DNA of 64,000 nt from an uncultured Bacteroides sp. GTDB lineage: Bacteria; Bacteroidota; Bacteroidia; Bacteroidales; Bacteroidaceae. The notes beneath the pieces were generated by a model. That model was not told the DNA's origin. It saw only the letters and a list, made by a program, of their open reading frames with translations, and did no database searches. Shown piece after piece: positions 61,343 to 64,000 of the stretch. Both the position numbers and the translations under genes were made by a program. Every line of letters begins with the position of its first letter. Position 1 is the first letter of the stretch. Where the stretch lies: assembly GCA_944321495.1 (NCBI GenBank), contig CALULP010000010.1, positions 62,001 through 126,000 on the forward strand, written 5' to 3'.

Positions 61343-61394
61343 CCAACTCCCTACCCGCTACCTACCAACTCCCTACCTGCTCCTTACCAACTCC
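61343..61394. repeat. 22-bp tandem repeat, two and a half units
   Basis: CCAACTCC is found at 61343, 61365 and 61387, exactly 22 bp apart, with CTACC-type blocks between. It lies in the 487-bp spacer between rnpB and the NlpC/P60 gene. Otherwise the spacer (61110-61545) holds no supported gene; a frame at 61211-61465 has no family features. Confidence 0.8.
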
Positions 61395-61545
61395 TTTTAT
61401 TTTTTATATCTTTAACGCTTTATTGGAAAGGAGGTGGAAGGGAGATTTTAGGTGGAAAATATTGATAGGAAACGTCCGGTGAGAATATCCTTGGCAGGTA
61501 GAATGAAAAAGGCTGCCGGATGGGCCGTAATTTGAAAATGAATTG

Positions 61546-61553
61546 TAATTTTG
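61546..61553 (+). promoter_or_regulatory. -7 element of the NlpC/P60 gene
   Basis: TAATTTTG matches TAnnTTTG and lies 30 nt before the ATG. Confidence 0.55.
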
Positions 61554-61583
61554 CGAAGAAAACAAACCGTATAACCATTGCTG

Positions 61584-62780
61584 ATGAAAACAGGAATTGT
61601 AGCTTTCGTTTTATGCTTGGGGGGCTTACCGGCGTTTGCCGCCGTCGGGCATGGGGAAATCCCGCCGGAAATAGCCCGGCTGACCGACAGTTTGAAACAG
61701 GTGTATGCGCCGGACAGCCGGGTCGCCTTGTTTGACGTGGACTATGCGTTTTCCGGCCGGGACGTCATGCTGCGCGGGATTACGACCTCGGCTGAGGCGA
61801 AGCAGGTACTGTCGGACAGGCTGGTTGCCGGCGGTTACCGGGTGGCGGACGGCTTGCAGGTGTTGCCCGATTCGGCCGCGCTGGAGGGCAAGGTGTATGG
61901 CGTTGTCAACCTCTCGGTGGCCAATCTGCATAGCCGTGCAGACCATGCTTCGGAGATGATGACGCAGGCGCTGCTGGGCATGCCGGTGCGGGTGTTGCAG
62001 CACGAAGACTGGTACCGCATACAGACGCCGGACCGTTACATCGCCTGGGTGCACCGTGCCGGGGTCTGCCCGATGACGCGTGAGGAACTTTCGGCCTGGA
62101 ACCGCGCGGAAAAGGTGGTGGTTACCTCGCACTATGGGTTTGTATATTCGCTTCCCGACCGTCGTTCGCAGACGGTGTCGGACGTGGTAGCGGGCAACCG
62201 CCTGAAGCTGGCGGGTAGCCGGGACGGTTTTTATGAAGTGGTTTATCCCGACGGGCGCAGGGGGTATCTGCCCAAGGCGGATGCGATGCCCGGGCGGCAA
62301 TGGCGTGCCGGCCTGAAACAGGGGGCGGAAGACATCATTGCAACGGCGCACACCTTGATGGGGGTGCCTTACCTGTGGGCGGGGACTTCGTCCAAGGGCA
62401 TGGATTGCAGCGGGTTTGTGCGGACGGTGCTCTTTATGCACGACATCATTATTCCGCGCGATGCCTCCCAGCAGGCCTACGTGGGGCAGCACATCGACAT
62501 TGCTCCCGACTTCGGCAACCTGCAGCCGGGCGATTTGCTGTTTTTCGGCCGGAAGGCCACACCCGGTAGGAAAGAGCGTATCGTGCACGTGGGCATATAT
62601 ATCGGCGGCAAGCGTTTCATACATTCGCAGGGCAATGTAAGGGTGGGCAGTCTTGACCCTTCCGACGCCTGTTTCGACGAGTTTAACCGGGGCAGGCTGC
62701 TGTTTGCCACCCGCTTCTTGCCTTATGTCGACAAGGAGGAGGGGCTGAACACTACGGCCACTAATCCTTACTATAAGTAG
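61584..62780 (+). CDS. Exported NlpC/P60 endopeptidase with SH3-like domains
   Basis: 398 residues from the ATG at 61584, with a signal peptide (MKTGIVAFVLCLGGLPAFAA). Residues about 95-260 contain two SH3b-like domains (VVNLSVANLHSRADHASEMMTQALLGMPVRVL; YGFVYSLPDRRSQTVSDVVAGN). The NlpC/P60 domain has the catalytic Cys in KGMDCSGFVRTV near 273 and His in RIVHVGIYIGGKRFIHS near 335-350. Close relatives cut the gamma-D-Glu-diamino-acid bond of murein peptides, releasing L-Ala-D-Glu, the substrate of the epimerase encoded next. Confidence 0.92.
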   Translation: MKTGIVAFVLCLGGLPAFAAVGHGEIPPEIARLTDSLKQVYAPDSRVALFDVDYAFSGRDVMLRGITTSAEAKQVLSDRLVAGGYRVADGLQVLPDSAALEGKVYGVVNLSVANLHSRADHASEMMTQALLGMPVRVLQHEDWYRIQTPDRYIAWVHRAGVCPMTREELSAWNRAEKVVVTSHYGFVYSLPDRRSQTVSDVVAGNRLKLAGSRDGFYEVVYPDGRRGYLPKADAMPGRQWRAGLKQGAEDIIATAHTLMGVPYLWAGTSSKGMDCSGFVRTVLFMHDIIIPRDASQQAYVGQHIDIAPDFGNLQPGDLLFFGRKATPGRKERIVHVGIYIGGKRFIHSQGNVRVGSLDPSDACFDEFNRGRLLFATRFLPYVDKEEGLNTTATNPYYK

Positions 62781-62782
62781 CG

Positions 62783-62975
62783 ATTAGTGGTTAGTGGTTA
62801 ATGTGCGCAAAAAGAAAGTGGTAACTGATGAATGTATCAACATGCAGAAGTAACTGAATTCTCCTCCTCCTGGGAGGGGAATCAGTTACCATCTTCTTAT
62901 TACACATATATTAACCACTAATCACTAATCACTAATCACTAATCACTGTATTAATCACTAACCATTAATCACTAA
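62783..62975. repeat. Nested inverted repeat with AATCACT tandem units
   Basis: GATTAGTGGTTAGTGGTTAAT (62783 onward) pairs with ATTAACCACTAATCACTAATC (about 62909-62929); inside, GGTAACTGAT (62819-62828) pairs with ATCAGTTACC (about 62881-62890), and CCTCC/GGGAGG pieces pair at the centre. Four AATCACT units and three looser copies follow up to the epimerase start. The element is in the same family as 3665-3744. Confidence 0.75.
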
Positions 62976-62980
62976 TTAAA

Positions 62981-64000
62981 GTGCAAAGCAGAAGAAATTT
63001 CTTGAAAACGGCAGCCTTGGCTGCCTTGGGCTCGGGACTTGCGGCGGGCAGCCTGGCGGCAAACGAAACAGGGGGCGGACGCGCTGCCTGGTTCAACATC
63101 AACCGGCTGGCCGGGGCAGCACCCCGGATGCGGCTGCGCTTCTTTCCCTATGAGCTGAAGCTGAGGCATGTGTTTACAGTCGCCACTTACTCGCGCAGCA
63201 CCACGCCCGACGTGCAGGTGGAGGTGGAGTACGATGGCGTGGTGGGCTATGGCGAGGCTTCCATGCCGCCTTATCTTCAGCAGGAGCTGGGCTCGGTGGA
63301 CAGTGTGACGGCTTTCTTGCAGAAGGTGCAAGGAGAAATCGGACGTTTTCAGGACCCGTTTCAGCTGGAGGACATCCTGTCGTACATCGATGGCCTGTCG
63401 GGAGGCAATGCGGCGGCAAAGGCGGCGGTGGACATTGCCTTGCACGACCTGGTGGGCAAACTCTTGCAGGCACCTTGGTACAGAATCTGGGGGCTGGACA
63501 AGGATAAAGCCCCTTCCACTACCTTTACCATCGGCATTGACACGCCTGAAGTGGTGAGGCAGAAGACCCGGGAATGTGCCGACAGGTTCAACATCCTGAA
63601 GGTAAAGCTGGGCAGCGACCACGACAAACAGCTGATAGAAACCATCCGCTCGGTGACCCCCTTGCCCATAGCCGTTGACGCCAACCAGGGTTGGAAAGAC
63701 AAGCATCGGGCACTCGACATGATACATTGGCTGAAAGAGCAGGGCGTTGTGATGGTGGAGCAGCCCATGCCCAAGGAACAGTTGGACGACCTGGCGTGGG
63801 TAACCCGGCAAAGCCCCTTGCCCGTCTTTGCCGATGAGTCTGTGCAGCGGCTGAAGGACATACCTGCCTTGCAAGGCGTCTTTACGGGCATCAACATCAA
63901 GCTGATGAAATGCACGGGAATGCGCGAGGCATGGAAAATGCTGACGTTGGCGCGCGCCCTCGGCATGAAGGTGATGATAGGTTGCATGACCGAGACGTCG
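62981..64000 (+). CDS. Tat-exported L-Ala-D/L-Glu epimerase (enolase superfamily), partial
   Basis: 340 codons are visible and the frame is open at the right edge. The GTG at 62981 is chosen because it directly precedes a Tat signal, SRRNFLKTAALAALGSG. The enolase-superfamily residues are in order: K-x-K in ILKVKLGSD near 206, Asp in VDANQGW near 227, Glu in MVEQPMP near 252, Asp in FADESVQ near 281, and Lys in NIKLMKCTG near 303. K-x-K and NIKLMK are those of dipeptide epimerases. It works with the NlpC/P60 gene product in murein peptide recycling; export by Tat puts the step in the periplasm. Confidence 0.9.
   Translation, partial: MQSRRNFLKTAALAALGSGLAAGSLAANETGGGRAAWFNINRLAGAAPRMRLRFFPYELKLRHVFTVATYSRSTTPDVQVEVEYDGVVGYGEASMPPYLQQELGSVDSVTAFLQKVQGEIGRFQDPFQLEDILSYIDGLSGGNAAAKAAVDIALHDLVGKLLQAPWYRIWGLDKDKAPSTTFTIGIDTPEVVRQKTRECADRFNILKVKLGSDHDKQLIETIRSVTPLPIAVDANQGWKDKHRALDMIHWLKEQGVVMVEQPMPKEQLDDLAWVTRQSPLPVFADESVQRLKDIPALQGVFTGINIKLMKCTGMREAWKMLTLARALGMKVMIGCMTETS

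Noticed and set aside
61211..61465. 84-residue frame after rnpB
   Set aside because: Its second half is made by the 22-bp repeat, and no promoter or homology is evident.

Overview
The window is chromosomal DNA from a member of the Bacteroidales, most likely the Bacteroidaceae. Three things point there: promoters of the TTTG / TAnnTTTG (-33/-7) type in front of many genes with almost no Shine-Dalgarno sequences; family-specific genes such as the LpxC-FabZ fusion, DUF4827 and DUF4494 proteins and the ResB-CcsA fusion; and typical Bacteroides gene neighbourhoods (glnS-TPR-dedA, HD-lpxD-lpxC/fabZ-lpxA, phoH-purC, pst-phoU). Base composition looks GC-rich for a Bacteroides; the species cannot be named from this sequence. 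No transposase, integrase, CRISPR array or tRNA gene was seen.

Layout. 1-7203: housekeeping genes (ComEC C-terminus, NrnA-like DHH phosphoesterase, GlmM, a Nudix enzyme, a QueA-like enzyme, an Smr protein, a small exported protein). 7358-15572, all on the minus strand: a RiPP-like locus that starts with a 46-codon peptide gene and a 1074-residue fimbrillin/beta-helix lipoprotein, followed by PqqD-like, nucleotidyltransferase, ABC exporter, HPr-kinase-like and S26-type signal-peptidase-like genes that overlap or nearly touch. 16270-22610: two minus-strand operons (DUF4494-yggS-DHOD-like; glnS-TPR-dedA). 22675-27659: phosphate uptake (pstS, then divergent pstC-pstA-pstB-phoU behind a Pho-box-like array). 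27660-34319: a small RNA candidate, then the lipid A start genes and miaA. 36058-45654: a plus-strand run with two porins, imelysin, two haem-binding lipoproteins, a Rid-like protein and the cytochrome c maturation protein ResB-CcsA, which together look like an envelope iron/redox system. 45655-49632: a second small RNA candidate, a LuxR/hemerythrin pair and a BlaI/BlaR1-like pair. 49838-58551: minus-strand genes lemA, TPM, hydrolase, aroE, ubiE/menG, purC, phoH, B3/4, obgE, interrupted at 56182-56711 by two broken genes joined head to head. 58710-64000: ribE, a YihY protein, RNase P RNA, and a cell-wall peptide pair (NlpC/P60 endopeptidase and L-Ala-D/L-Glu epimerase) that runs off the right edge.

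Most notable signals: (1) the RiPP-like locus with its unannotated-size precursor candidate and a Ser/His signal-peptidase-like protein as possible leader protease; (2) a ~90-nt RNA candidate at 27924-28015 whose 19-nt segment is exactly complementary to the 5' leader of the exported-protein gene at 6844-7203; (3) unrelated intergenic tandem repeats that nearly all share a period of 22 (or 24) bp, including three copies of one GGTAGCG-type family; (4) a nearly identical 50-bp promoter block in front of the HD hydrolase and ribE; (5) a head-to-head junction of two 3' gene fragments that looks like an inversion scar or an assembly join.
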